NCBI RefSeq assembly: GCF_000380965.1
Contig: NZ_KB905576.1
Span: 1 to 63,056 of the forward strand
Origin: Paenibacillus ginsengihumi DSM 21568
Lineage (GTDB): Bacteria; Bacillota; Bacilli; Paenibacillales; NBRC-103111
Reading direction: 5' to 3'
DNA: 63,056 nt
The position numbers and the translations under genes are program-made. The notes under the pieces are model-generated. The model was not told where the DNA came from. It saw only the letters and a program-made list of their open reading frames with translations, and made no database searches. Numbering within the stretch: position 1 is the first letter of the stretch; every line of letters starts with the position of its first letter. Below are positions 35,683 to 44,211 of the stretch, one piece after another.

Positions 35683-36588
35683 ATGACGATGCAGATCAAA
35701 TACTTCTCAGGCTACCAGCGGGACGGAAGCCAGGTCCTAGTACAGCGATCGTCGCACGGCCAGCATAATTTGTTTGAGGAGCATGCGCACGACTTTATCG
35801 AATTGGTTTATGTAGTGCACGGCAAAGGAAGGCACCGAATCAATCGGGATGAATATGAGGTCCGGCCCGGAGATGTTTTTGCCATCATGCCGGGGGAGAG
35901 CCATGCGTTCCCCGACGTGAAGGAATATAGCCTGGAACTTGTCAATTGTCTGTTTCAGCGGGAAACCATCGCGCCGTATTTGCCTGCCGAGCCGGGGGCG
36001 CTGCTGGAGCTGTCCTATATACAGCCCTTCTATCGGGCCGCCGCTCGCATGCCGCGCAGGCTGTCGCTCACTTCCGGGGAGTCGACGGAAGTGTTGACTC
36101 AACTGGAGGATATGATCTGCGAAGGGAAGGAGGGCGGAGCCGGCGCACAGCTCATCGTCAGGCATCTATTAATCAACATGCTAATCCGCCTCTCCCGCAT
36201 TTATCGCATGCAGCAGGCTCCGGCACGGCCGAAGAAGCCGCTTTCCGTCGGACATGACATTTTGGTCCGCAATATCTGCAAGTATCTTGAACACAATTTC
36301 CATCAGAAAATGACAACGGCCGAGCTGGCCAAGCGCTTTTCGATCAGCCCGCGGCATCTGCACCGCGTCTTCCGGCAGGAGACCGGCAAGAGCATCACGA
36401 CGGCATTGCAGCACATCCGCATCGAACGGGCCAAGCATATGCTCACCGTCACGAACCGCAGCGTGGACGCGATCGCAACGGCCGTAGGCTTTGCCGATAC
36501 GTCGTTTTTCAACCGGCTGTTCACGCGTCTGGTGGGCTGCTCCCCGAGCGGCTACCGCAAGCAGGGGAAGCAAAGAAGCATATCGTAA
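35683..36588 (+). CDS. AraC-family regulator with cupin sensor domain
   Basis: 301 aa. An N-terminal cupin domain (about 15-100: EEHAHDFIELVYVVHGKGRHRI, then GDVFAIMPGESHAF) binds the effector. The C-terminal double helix-turn-helix (about 200-300) has TTAELAKRFSISPRHLHRVFRQETGKS and VDAIATAVGFADTSFFNRLFTRLVGCSPSGYR. It lies upstream of, and in the same direction as, a sugar ABC importer, separated by a terminator. Regulators of this type usually control such importers, so it is the likely activator. The sugar is unknown. Confidence 0.92.
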   Translation: MTMQIKYFSGYQRDGSQVLVQRSSHGQHNLFEEHAHDFIELVYVVHGKGRHRINRDEYEVRPGDVFAIMPGESHAFPDVKEYSLELVNCLFQRETIAPYLPAEPGALLELSYIQPFYRAAARMPRRLSLTSGESTEVLTQLEDMICEGKEGGAGAQLIVRHLLINMLIRLSRIYRMQQAPARPKKPLSVGHDILVRNICKYLEHNFHQKMTTAELAKRFSISPRHLHRVFRQETGKSITTALQHIRIERAKHMLTVTNRSVDAIATAVGFADTSFFNRLFTRLVGCSPSGYRKQGKQRSIS

Positions 36589-36607
36589 ATCAATATCGGA
36601 TTGAATC

Positions 36608-36654
36608 GAGCCGTCTAATTCCATTTCGCCGAAATGGAATATAGACGGCTTTTT
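36608..36654 (+). terminator. Terminator of the AraC regulator gene
   Basis: gccgtctaattccatttc-gcc-gaaatggaatatagacggc with one mismatch, then ttttt. A very strong hairpin. Confidence 0.9.
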
Positions 36655-36762
36655 GCGTAAGCGGTTCAACCTTGACATAAGGCAGAATCCGTCCGATTTA
36701 TGGCGCGATCGGACAAAACGCGAGGAGTTTTCTGCGTTATGATGATAACATTAAACCAACAA

Positions 36763-36783
36763 AACCAAGACGCATACTTGGTT
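36763..36783. promoter_or_regulatory. Inverted repeat before the sugar importer operon
   Basis: aaccaag-N7-cttggtt is a perfect 7-bp inverted repeat 25 bp before the binding-protein start. A weak TTGACA at 36674 may be part of the promoter. Candidate operator only. Confidence 0.4.
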
Positions 36784-36807
36784 AAAACGGATAGGAGAAG
36801 GATATCC

Positions 36808-38403
36808 ATGACTGCAGAAAACCATCGTATGTACAGGTCCTCCCCGCCGGGCGCGCTGACGACAACAAGACGGGCTCGCGCTGGCGCCGCGCTGGCGCTC
36901 AGTGCTGTGCTGTTGACGCTCAGCGCCTGCGGCGGCGGGGCTGCACCGGTGTCCGGCGGCGCAACCGCAACCGGCGATGCAGGAGGCGACAAGCAGGATG
37001 CGCCATTGGAAGTCAGCATCATGACGCTGACGCCCAGCACGCCTCCAGCCGCCGACGACAATGTGCTGAAACGGGAGATCGAGAAGCGTACGAATACGAA
37101 GCTGACGATCAACTGGATTTCTAACAATGCGTATGAGGAAAAATTGAATATTACGCTCGCCTCCGGCCAAATCCCGGATTTGACGGTCATCAAGGACCCG
37201 TTCGGCACCACCTTCCGGACGCTGGTCAGGCAGGGGGCGTTCTGGGATATTACCCCTTATATCAAGGATTATCCGAATTTGCAGCAGGGCATCCCCGAAG
37301 TCGCCTGGGAGCTGACGAAGCAGGAGGACGGCCGAAATTACGGCATTCCCCGCGGACGGGACGCGGGCGATGTGTCCTTCCTGATTTTGCGCAAGGATTG
37401 GCTGGATCAGCTGGGGCTAAAGCCCCCGACGACGACCGATGAGCTGTACGAGGTGCTCAAGGCGTTTAAGGAGCAGGATCCGGACGGCAACGGCAAGGAC
37501 GATACGTTCGGCCTGTCCGTGCCTTTCGATTCGCTGTCGGGCGCCTTCCAGCAAATTTTCACGGGAGTCACCGGCTCCTGGAAACTGGAGGATAACAAGC
37601 TGGTCTATGCGCCGTTCCTGCCGGAAACGCGTCAGTCACTGGAGTATTTGGCCAAGCTGTACAAGGAGAAGCTGCTGCCGGAGGACCAACTGGTGCTGAA
37701 GCTTTCGCAGGCTCGCGATTATTACAAGGGCAACAGGGCCGGAGGGGTCATCGACAAGACCGGCACCGGTCCGAACGTCTTTGCGCCGGAGCTGAAGAAG
37801 ATCGTTCCGTCTTACAAGCAGTCCGATTTCTACCCGCTCGTCTCGATGAACGGCTACGTGCAGAAAGGAACCGGCTTTGACGGCATCCTGGCCATTCCGA
37901 AGACCGTGCCTGAGGAGAAGCTGAAAGGGATATTGAAGCTGGTGGACGCCTGGTTATCACCTGAGGTATCCGCGGTACAAAGGTTCGGACTCGAAGGGGT
38001 GCATCACACGGTGCAAAACGGCGTCAAGGTGGTCGATCCCGAGAAGCTGAGGGCCGATAACGCCTCCGATTTCAATCAGATCGTCAACTCGATCGATCCG
38101 GCGCTGGAGTCGCCGCCGGCCAATGACGAGCTGAAGGCATTTAACGAACAGAAGCAGCAGGTGCAGGCGGAGCGGGCCAAAATCAGCAGGCCGGACGTTG
38201 GCGTCGGATTGTACTCGGAAACGGCGCAGAAGGTGCTGCCGGATCTGGAGAAGCGCATCGCCGATCTGAAGGCGAAGATCGTTATCGGCCGAGAGCCGCT
38301 GTCCGCGTGGGACGACTTTGTGGCCAAGACGCAGAGCGAACCGCAGTTCATCAAGATGACGGAAGAAATTACAAACGCTTATCTGAAACGCAGCGGCAAA
38401 TAA
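36808..38403 (+). CDS. Sugar-binding lipoprotein of an oligosaccharide ABC importer
   Basis: 531 aa, the large LplA/LipO-type extracellular solute-binding protein of Paenibacillus. Lipobox LTLSACGG gives a lipidated Cys at about residue 36. The mature part has ITLASGQIPDLTVIKDPFG and FKEQDPDGNGKDDTFGLSVP, a segment shared by this family. ATG at 36808 has aggagaagg upstream. Two LplB/LplC-type permeases follow. No ATPase and no glycosidase gene is attached; such systems often share an MsmX-type ATPase encoded elsewhere. Confidence 0.93.
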   Translation: MTAENHRMYRSSPPGALTTTRRARAGAALALSAVLLTLSACGGGAAPVSGGATATGDAGGDKQDAPLEVSIMTLTPSTPPAADDNVLKREIEKRTNTKLTINWISNNAYEEKLNITLASGQIPDLTVIKDPFGTTFRTLVRQGAFWDITPYIKDYPNLQQGIPEVAWELTKQEDGRNYGIPRGRDAGDVSFLILRKDWLDQLGLKPPTTTDELYEVLKAFKEQDPDGNGKDDTFGLSVPFDSLSGAFQQIFTGVTGSWKLEDNKLVYAPFLPETRQSLEYLAKLYKEKLLPEDQLVLKLSQARDYYKGNRAGGVIDKTGTGPNVFAPELKKIVPSYKQSDFYPLVSMNGYVQKGTGFDGILAIPKTVPEEKLKGILKLVDAWLSPEVSAVQRFGLEGVHHTVQNGVKVVDPEKLRADNASDFNQIVNSIDPALESPPANDELKAFNEQKQQVQAERAKISRPDVGVGLYSETAQKVLPDLEKRIADLKAKIVIGREPLSAWDDFVAKTQSEPQFIKMTEEITNAYLKRSGK

Positions 38404-38418
38404 TAACGGAGGTGCCAT

Positions 38419-39402
38419 ATGGAGCGTTCGGACCCTGCCTACCGAAATGAATGGAGCAACGACGTCAAGTCCAAGACGCCTCCCCACAGGTCTTATCCGC
38501 GTCGGCTGATGCGGGATTTGTGCCGCGATCCGTATTTGTACCTGCTTGCGCTGCCGGGCATTCTCTTCTTTCTGGTGTTTAAATATGTCCCGATGTGGGG
38601 AGTCGTCATCGCTTTTCAGGACTATTCCCCCTTCGCGGGGATTTCCGGCAGTCCGTGGGTCGGACTGGAGCATTTTCGCACTTTCTTCGAGACGCCGGAT
38701 TTTTGGCTGCTGTTTCGCAATACGATGGCGATCAATGTGCTGAATCTCGTCTTCTTTTTTCCGATGCCGATTGTGATCGCGTTAATGCTGAATGAGCTGC
38801 ACAGCGCCTTGTACAAGCGGTTTGTGCAGTCGGTGCTGTACTTGCCGCATTTCCTGTCCTGGGTCATCATTGCCGGTCTGACGTTCATGCTGCTGGGTAA
38901 GGGCGAAGGGCTGGTCAATCATTTGCTGGAGGCGGCGGGACGGGAGCGCATCGACTTTCTGACTAATCCCGACACGTTCTGGCTGCTGGTGACGCTGCAG
39001 TCGATGTGGAAGGAAGCGGGCTGGGGCACCATTGTGTTTCTGGCCGCGATTGCCGGCGTCGATCCGCAAGTTTACGAGGCGGCGCGCATGGACGGAGCCG
39101 GGCGCCTCAGGCAGATGTGGCATGTCACGCTGCCCGCCATTCGGAACGTCATATGCATCCTGCTCATTCTGCGGCTCGGCGACATTATGGATGTCGGGTT
39201 TGAGCAAATTTTTCTGATGTACAATGGGGCAGTGTCGGAGGTCGCCGAGGTGTTCGACACCTATGTTTATCGGATCGGCATCCAGCGCGGAGAGTTCAGC
39301 TACAGCACCGCAATCGGGCTGTTCAAGTCGGTAGTCGGGCTTATTCTGGTGCTGCTGGCCAACAAGCTGGCGAAGAAGCTGGGGCAGGACGGCATTTTTT
39401 GA
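38419..39402 (+). CDS. LplB-type sugar ABC permease
   Basis: 327 aa, six helices after a charged N-terminal tail. PYLYLLALPGILFFLVFKYVPMWGVVIAFQDY is the typical LplB opening. The EAA loop reads YEAARMDGAGRLRQMWHVTLPAI. It lies 15 bp after the binding-protein gene. Confidence 0.95.
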   Translation: MERSDPAYRNEWSNDVKSKTPPHRSYPRRLMRDLCRDPYLYLLALPGILFFLVFKYVPMWGVVIAFQDYSPFAGISGSPWVGLEHFRTFFETPDFWLLFRNTMAINVLNLVFFFPMPIVIALMLNELHSALYKRFVQSVLYLPHFLSWVIIAGLTFMLLGKGEGLVNHLLEAAGRERIDFLTNPDTFWLLVTLQSMWKEAGWGTIVFLAAIAGVDPQVYEAARMDGAGRLRQMWHVTLPAIRNVICILLILRLGDIMDVGFEQIFLMYNGAVSEVAEVFDTYVYRIGIQRGEFSYSTAIGLFKSVVGLILVLLANKLAKKLGQDGIF

Positions 39403-39501
39403 AGTATCAGCGTCAGCGCGAGTATGGACTCTAGTGGAGTCTAATGGGGCTCAGTGGGATCTGGCCTCACTTAACAAGGCGCGGAACGGGAGGGAGACAG
39501 C

Positions 39502-40386
39502 ATGGGACGATCGTTAACAAGCGCCGGGATTGCGGACCGGCTGTTCCAAGGATTCAATGTCGCGGTGCTGGGGCTGCTCGCCCTGGTCACCTGTTTTCCG
39601 TTTTATTATGTGCTGGTGGTGTCGCTGACCGATCCGGCCGAATTTTTGCAGAAGCGGTGGGTGCTGTTCCCCGATAACTGGAGCTTGGCCGCCTATCAGT
39701 ATTTGCTGTCGACCAAGGCGTTCATGCGTTCCGTCGGCAACAGCGCCTATCTGGCAACGGTAGGCACCGCCTGCTCGCTGATCGTTACTTCGGCGCTTGC
39801 ATATGCGCTGTCCAGACGGCGGATGCGCGGCCGGCGCCTGATCATGCTGCTTGTGCTGCTGACGATCCTGTTCAGCCCCGGCATTATTCCCGCCTATATG
39901 CTGGTGCGCCATCTGGGTTTGATCGACAGCACTTGGGCGCTTATTTTGCCGGGGCTGGCAAACGGCTGGAGCGTCCTGCTGATGAAGGCGTTCTTCGACA
40001 GCATCCCCGCCGAATTGGACGAATCGGCTGCTATGGACGGCAGCAATGACATCCGCACCTTTGCGTCGATCATCCTGCCGCTTTCGCTGCCGGCGCTGGC
40101 CGCCTTCGGGTTGTTTTACGCCGTCGGCTACTGGAACCAGTTCTTCTCCGCGCTCATTTATTTGAACGATTCGGCAAAGTGGCCGATTCAGGTGCTGCTG
40201 CGCAATATGCTGATCGACGCGACCAACACGGATCTGGAGGCGTATGACGTCTCCACGCAGCCTCCGCCGTCGGAGATGCTGAAGATGGCGGCGGTCATGA
40301 TCGCGACGATACCGGTCATTCTGGTGTATCCGTTCCTGCAAAAGCATTTCGCCAAAGGGGCGATGGTCGGCTCCGTCAAAGGCTGA
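39502..40386 (+). CDS. LplC-type sugar ABC permease
   Basis: 294 aa, six helices. LLALVTCFPFYYVLVVSLTDPAEF at the N-terminus and the EAA loop DESAAMDGSNDIRTFASIILPLSLPAL identify the LplC/carbohydrate permease family. It lies 99 bp after lplB-like; the gap contains short gtctaatggg-like repeats (39423-39475) and no gene. Last gene of the importer operon. Confidence 0.95.
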   Translation: MGRSLTSAGIADRLFQGFNVAVLGLLALVTCFPFYYVLVVSLTDPAEFLQKRWVLFPDNWSLAAYQYLLSTKAFMRSVGNSAYLATVGTACSLIVTSALAYALSRRRMRGRRLIMLLVLLTILFSPGIIPAYMLVRHLGLIDSTWALILPGLANGWSVLLMKAFFDSIPAELDESAAMDGSNDIRTFASIILPLSLPALAAFGLFYAVGYWNQFFSALIYLNDSAKWPIQVLLRNMLIDATNTDLEAYDVSTQPPPSEMLKMAAVMIATIPVILVYPFLQKHFAKGAMVGSVKG

Positions 40387-40452
40387 AGATCCTTTTCGAC
40401 AGTTAGGAGCCGATTCAGGGGTCCATACATCTCTCCACCGGAAGCAGCCCCA

Positions 40453-40487
40453 TTGACAGGGGTAACTGTAATTACTATAATAACAGT
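40453..40487 (+). promoter_or_regulatory. Promoter with overlapping dyad (Rrf2 autoregulation)
   Basis: TTGACA (40453-40458), 17 bp, TATAAT (40476-40481): a consensus promoter. A 23-bp imperfect dyad actgtaattac-t-ataataacagt (40465-40487) covers the spacer and -10, suitable for repression by the Rrf2 protein encoded next. Confidence 0.85.
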
Positions 40488-40516
40488 AAGCAGGAAAAAC
40501 AACGGGAGGACTTGCG

Positions 40517-40948
40517 GTGAACAGTGAATTCACGATCGCGGTGCACAGTCTGGTGCTGCTCGCTTATAAACCGGATCATATGGCGACTAGCGAGGAGATC
40601 GCCCGCAACGTATGCACCCATCCCGCCCGCGTGCGCAAGGTGATGAGTTCGCTCCGCAAATCGGGCTATGTGGAAGCCAAGGAAGGGACCGGTGGGGGCT
40701 TTATGCTCTCGTCCAGACCCGAAGAGGTGACGCTGGCCGATCTGTATATGGAAACCTCGTACGGCTCGATCAAGCCGACCTGGTGCTCCGGCGACGACAG
40801 CCAGGAATGCATGGTCGCCGGCAATATGGCGGCGGTGATGGGGGCGGTGTTCTCCGAGGCAGAGGCTCATCTGATCGATTACTTGCGGCAAATTACCGTA
40901 AGCGGGATGCTGGAAAGGGTGCGCGCCGCGCAGGCGGAGAAAAGGTGA
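40517..40948 (+). CDS. Rrf2-family transcriptional regulator
   Basis: 143 aa starting at GTG after gggagg. Winged helix at residues 1-65 (TSEEIARNVCTHPARVRKVMSSLRKSGYVEAKEGTGGGF), followed by the dimer helix. Only two Cys (about 92 and 100, WCSGDDSQEC) lie where Fe-S or redox-sensing members keep theirs, so it could sense thiol or redox stress (YwnA-like). The strong promoter with overlapping dyad suggests autorepression. trxA follows 220 bp later on the same strand. Confidence 0.9.
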   Translation: MNSEFTIAVHSLVLLAYKPDHMATSEEIARNVCTHPARVRKVMSSLRKSGYVEAKEGTGGGFMLSSRPEEVTLADLYMETSYGSIKPTWCSGDDSQECMVAGNMAAVMGAVFSEAEAHLIDYLRQITVSGMLERVRAAQAEKR

Positions 40949-41073
40949 CCGGCGGCTGGTGCTCTTTTTTTACGTTGCAGAAAAAATTTGACTTTGCTAA
41001 AGCGATCAAGCGAAGTGCGACTTTCTGTAGCAAGAAAAACAACCGCTGAACCGCGGTCGTTCATCCTTGAGTA

Positions 41074-41094
41074 GACGTCGACAGACGTTTTTCT
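41074..41094 (+). terminator. Weak terminator before trxA
   Basis: acgtc-gaca-gacgt followed by tttttctt. Short stem. A second hairpin (aacaaccgc/gcggtcgtt, about 41036-41062) with a T tract on the minus side lies just upstream. Confidence 0.5.
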
Positions 41095-41172
41095 TAGGGT
41101 TGAACTGTTACCCGAGTTGTCTCAGTTTCATGCTCTGCATCAAACAAACGTATAATAGAAAGGATGATGGCG

Positions 41173-41487
41173 ATGGCAATCATCAATGTCAGCGACGCGA
41201 ATTTCGAGCAAACGGTTAAAGAAGGTGTCGTTCTGGTCGATTTCTGGGCTCCGTGGTGCGGTCCTTGCAAAATGATCGCTCCCGTGCTCGAGGAGCTGAG
41301 CGTCAAATACGGCGACAAGCTGACGATCGCCAAGGTGAACGTGGACGACAATCCCGAATCGGCTGCCCGCTACGGCGTCATGAGCATTCCTACGCTGAAG
41401 CTGTTCAAGAACGGCGAAGAAGTCGGCACGCAGGTGGGCTTCAGACCGTCTCAGGAATTGAGCGCGCTGGTTGAACCGCATCTGTAA
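41173..41487 (+). CDS. trxA: Thioredoxin
   Basis: 104 aa, the classical length. Cytosolic disulfide reductase. The active site WCGPC has Cys29 and Cys32. The cis-Pro is in MSIPTLKLF, and the buried Asp in VLVDFWAPW. Of three in-frame ATGs (41164, 41167, 41173) the last is chosen because aaagg lies 9 nt upstream and the length fits. TATAAT at 41152 is very close to the ribosome site and may not be the real -10. The next gene starts 27 bp later. Confidence 0.97.
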   Translation: MAIINVSDANFEQTVKEGVVLVDFWAPWCGPCKMIAPVLEELSVKYGDKLTIAKVNVDDNPESAARYGVMSIPTLKLFKNGEEVGTQVGFRPSQELSALVEPHL

Positions 41488-41514
41488 GCATCGATATTCC
41501 GAGGGGGGAACCCG

Positions 41515-42298
41515 GTGACCGCATCCGCACTGCCCGCATTGTTCCTGGCGCACGGAGCGCCGACGCTCGCGACCGAGCAGCACGATTACGCCGCGTGGCT
41601 CCGAAAGCTCGGCGGCATCCTGCCCAGACCTGAAGCGGTGGTCGTGTTCAGCGCTTATTGGTCTTCGCCGGTGCAGCGCATCGGCTGCGCGGATACGTAT
41701 GAGACGCTGCACGATTTCTTCGGGTTCCCCGCCCATTTGTACCGGCTGCAATATCCGGCCTCGGGAGACTCGTCTCTCGCCAGGCGCATCCGCAGCCTGC
41801 TGGCCGCGGACGGAATCGCCAGCGAGCTCGACGGAAGCCGCGGCCTCGATCACGGGGCTTGGGGGCCGCTGATGCTGATGTATCCCGACGCGGATATACC
41901 GGTCGTCGCCATGTCCGTGAACCCGGCGCTCGTTGCCGAGGAGCATTACCGCATCGGCCGGTCGCTCGGCAGGCTGAGGCGCGAGCGTGCTGATCGTCGG
42001 CAGCGGCGGATCGGTGTGCAATATGGAGAAGCTGGATTGGAAAAGCCTTCATGTCCGAAGTTGGGCGCTGGACTTCGACCGCTGGCTGGCCCGGCATCTG
42101 GAGACATGGAACACGGAGCACCTGTTTCGGTATGAGACGCTGGCTCCCTTCGCCCGTGAAGCGGTGCCTCATCCGGAGCAGCTCGCCCCGCTGCTGATCG
42201 CCATGGGGAGCGCAGACGGTGGCAGACGCCTGGCCAAATTGCTGCACCGTCAATATTTGTGGGGGACACTGAGCCTGAGCGGTTGGCTGTTCGGGTAA
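41515..42298 (+). pseudogene. LigB-type (DODA/YgiD-like) dioxygenase, frameshifted
   Basis: The first frame (41515 to about 41980) gives LFLAHGAPTLA, VVVFSAYWSS and GLDHGAWGPLMLMYPDADIPVVAMSVNP, ending HYRIGRSLGRLRRE. The family's next segment (VLIVGSGG...N) is in another frame from about 41985 and continues to a stop at 42298 (RSWALDFDRWLARHLE, then HPEQLAPLLIAMGSA). One base appears to be lost or gained near 41975-41990 (ggcgcgagcgtgctg). The metal-binding His in the two HG motifs are intact. It starts at GTG after gggggga. Either a recent inactivation or a sequencing error; intact, it would be a class III extradiol-type ring-cleaving dioxygenase of about 260 aa. Confidence 0.85.
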
Positions 42299-42313
42299 TT
42301 TTTTGCGCTTATT

Positions 42314-42341
42314 TGTAAGCGTTTTATGTTCACGTGAACAT
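42314..42341. promoter_or_regulatory. cre-like site and perfect 16-bp palindrome
   Basis: tgtaagcgttttat (42314-42327) fits the CcpA cre consensus at 13 of 14 positions. Overlapping it, atgttcacgtgaacat (42326-42341) is a perfect palindrome of LacI/GntR-operator style. A TATAAT at 42370-42375 lies just downstream. Together they suggest carbon-source control of the next gene. Confidence 0.5.
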
Positions 42342-42412
42342 TTTTCTGGCTATGGCTGGAAGGGGCTGTTATAATCGGTCTGTAGAGCAAATTACGGACT
42401 GGAGGAATCGGC

Positions 42413-43264
42413 ATGAAATTATCCGTTTTTACCGTCGTGACGCCCGACCTGACCCCGGAACAGATGGCCGCCGCCGCGCAAGCCGCCGGGTTGGACGGCA
42501 TCGAATGGCGCTTCAAGGAGGTCCCCGAGGAAGTGAAGGGAGAGAAGCCGTCCTTCTGGCGCAACAATCGCTGCTCCATCGATCCGCAAGCGAGCGACGA
42601 GGAGATCGCCCGCTTCGACCGCGCCGCCAAGAATCACGAGCTTGTCAGTTTGTCCGTAACGCCTTATTTGACGGCCGGGGATATCGAAGGCACCGAGCGG
42701 GTGCTGCAGGTGGCCCAAAAGCTAAGCGCTTCCATGATCCGCGTCGGAGTGCCGGGCTATAACCGGACGCAAAACTACAACGACCTGTTCGACGTTGCGG
42801 TCCGGTATTTGGATGCGGTGGAGCCGCTGGCCAAGCGGTACGGCATCCGCTGCCTCGTGGAAACCCACCATCACACGATTACCCCCAGCGCCGGGCTGGC
42901 TCACCGGCTGGTCAGCCGCTATAACCCGGAGCATATCGGCGTGCTGTTCGATCCGGGCAATATGATTCACGAAGGCTACGAAAACTTCCGGATGGGGCTG
43001 GAGCTGCTCGGTCCTTACCTGGCTCATGTGCATATCAAGAACACCGGGTGGCGAAAAGGCGAACTGCGCGAGGACGGCTCCCAAGGCTGGGTATCGTATT
43101 GGGAACCGATTGCCGAGGGCATTGTGAACTGGAAGCAGGTGATCGACGATCTGAAATCGGTCGGCTACGACGGCTATATCGGTGTCGAAGACTTCAGCGG
43201 CAAGTATGAATCGGCGGAGCTGCTCTCGCAATTTGCGCAGCAAGTCCGCAGTTGGCTGGATTGA
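42413..43264 (+). CDS. Sugar phosphate isomerase/epimerase-family TIM barrel
   Basis: 283 aa, AP-endonuclease-2-like barrel. Metal-binding residues are seen in CLVETHHHTITPS (Glu, His), GVLFDPGNMIHEG (Asp), LAHVHIKNTGW (His) and GVEDFSG (Glu). The family includes inosose dehydratase/isomerases and sugar epimerases. The exact substrate cannot be inferred. ATG at 42413 follows ggaggaatcggc. The upstream cre-like site and palindrome suggest regulation by carbon source. It ends at a strong terminator. Confidence 0.9.
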   Translation: MKLSVFTVVTPDLTPEQMAAAAQAAGLDGIEWRFKEVPEEVKGEKPSFWRNNRCSIDPQASDEEIARFDRAAKNHELVSLSVTPYLTAGDIEGTERVLQVAQKLSASMIRVGVPGYNRTQNYNDLFDVAVRYLDAVEPLAKRYGIRCLVETHHHTITPSAGLAHRLVSRYNPEHIGVLFDPGNMIHEGYENFRMGLELLGPYLAHVHIKNTGWRKGELREDGSQGWVSYWEPIAEGIVNWKQVIDDLKSVGYDGYIGVEDFSGKYESAELLSQFAQQVRSWLD

Positions 43265-43334
43265 GCGGCGTTGGATGAGTAAGTGGCCAAACGGCTGAAG
43301 ATTGGCGCGGCAGAAAAAGGCGGCATAAGAGCTT

Positions 43335-43383
43335 AGAAATGGCGGTGGAGGAGTGAACTTCCTGATACCGCCATTTCTTTGTT
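43335..43383 (+). terminator. Intrinsic terminator
   Basis: agaaatggcggt/accgccatttct, 12 bp perfect, followed by ttgttt. Confidence 0.85.
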
Positions 43384-43591
43384 TCGCATGATTTTTGATC
43401 CGCTGAATTATCCATCAAGCAAGTAAATCTACTTTTGGGACAGCCCCATTATTTACTGGAAAGTTACGTAATCTTGATCAGCAACTGACCAGAATTGTGG
43501 AACATTATTGGTCCAGGATGCCCCAACTGTAAAGCCACCGGGGGGTGATATCCGATTGTCAAACCTGTGAGCGAGGTTGAAACTTCATTCC

Positions 43592-43860
43592 ATGTACCTG
43601 GAGCAAGTCATCATCGTAGCAATCGATGCGGCCAAGCTCCGCCAAAAAGCCTTGATATGCAATTATTTCGATTCCATCATTGAAAAAAACTTTTTTTCGG
43701 TGAGCGATTAGGATATGAAATTTTTTTGCCGCAAAATCGAGCAAGCTGTTGCTGCCACGGAGGCTGTACGCTTATTCCCAGGCGTCGAGGCCACAGGCCA
43801 TTACTATGAAGGCATCGTCTGCGAAATGGAAAATGTAACAAAATCCGCAGCGCACTGCCA
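43592..43860 (+). pseudogene. IS110-family transposase remnant
   Basis: One frame reads VIIVAIDAAKLRQKALICNYF, then after an in-frame TAG (43710) FCRKIEQAVAATEA and GVEATGHYYEGIV. The first block is the DEDD catalytic start of IS110 transposases (Asp in AIDAAK) and the second contains the conserved Glu of EATGHY. About 90 residues of the N-terminal domain remain; the rest is missing, and no ends or target duplication can be seen. The region 43400-43900 is more A/T-rich than its surroundings, in keeping with an acquired element. Confidence 0.7.
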
Positions 43861-44100
43861 GTTTATGGCATTGTTTGCAGAGTTGCCATTCCATTTTGAC
43901 AAAAGATGTGAGAAAATGACAACTGGGCCATCTAGGCCGCGAAGCGATTTCCGGCTGTTCGGATGCATAGTGAGAAGGGCGCTAGCCGGTTTTGCGGCCT
44001 GTTGGATACAGCCTGCTGTGAGCCGGCAGCGGCGGGGGCCGAAGCTTTTTTCGGCCTGATGATTCTATTTTGCGCAGGGCAAAATATAGATTAATAGACA

Positions 44101-44190
44101 CTTATGACGAGTGCCCCCCTCGTCATCGGTCGTCGCCTTCGGTGTTGAAAGTTTGCCGATAAGCTTCGTCGAATTTTCAAGATAGTCGCA
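44101..44190 (+). repeat. Dispersed repeat copy 3 (hairpin module) before the YerB-like gene
   Basis: atgacgag-N6-ctcgtcat (hairpin 1), then ggtcgtcgccttcggtgttg and ttgaaagtttg...gaattttcaagatag (hairpin 2). Stem 1 pairs are G-C where copy 1 has A-T (atgacaa/ttgtcat), a compensating change. The dyad array is missing. It ends 20 bp before the next start codon. A separate hairpin ggccgaa-N6-ttcggcc lies at 44036-44057. Confidence 0.75.
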
Positions 44191-44211
44191 CAAGAAGAGG
44201 TGATTTCGTTC

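Noticed and set aside
42326..42341. Possible parS centromere site (cacgtg-centred palindrome)
   Set aside because: Only about 10 of 16 positions match parS (tgtttcacgtgaaaca); it lies in a plain promoter region.
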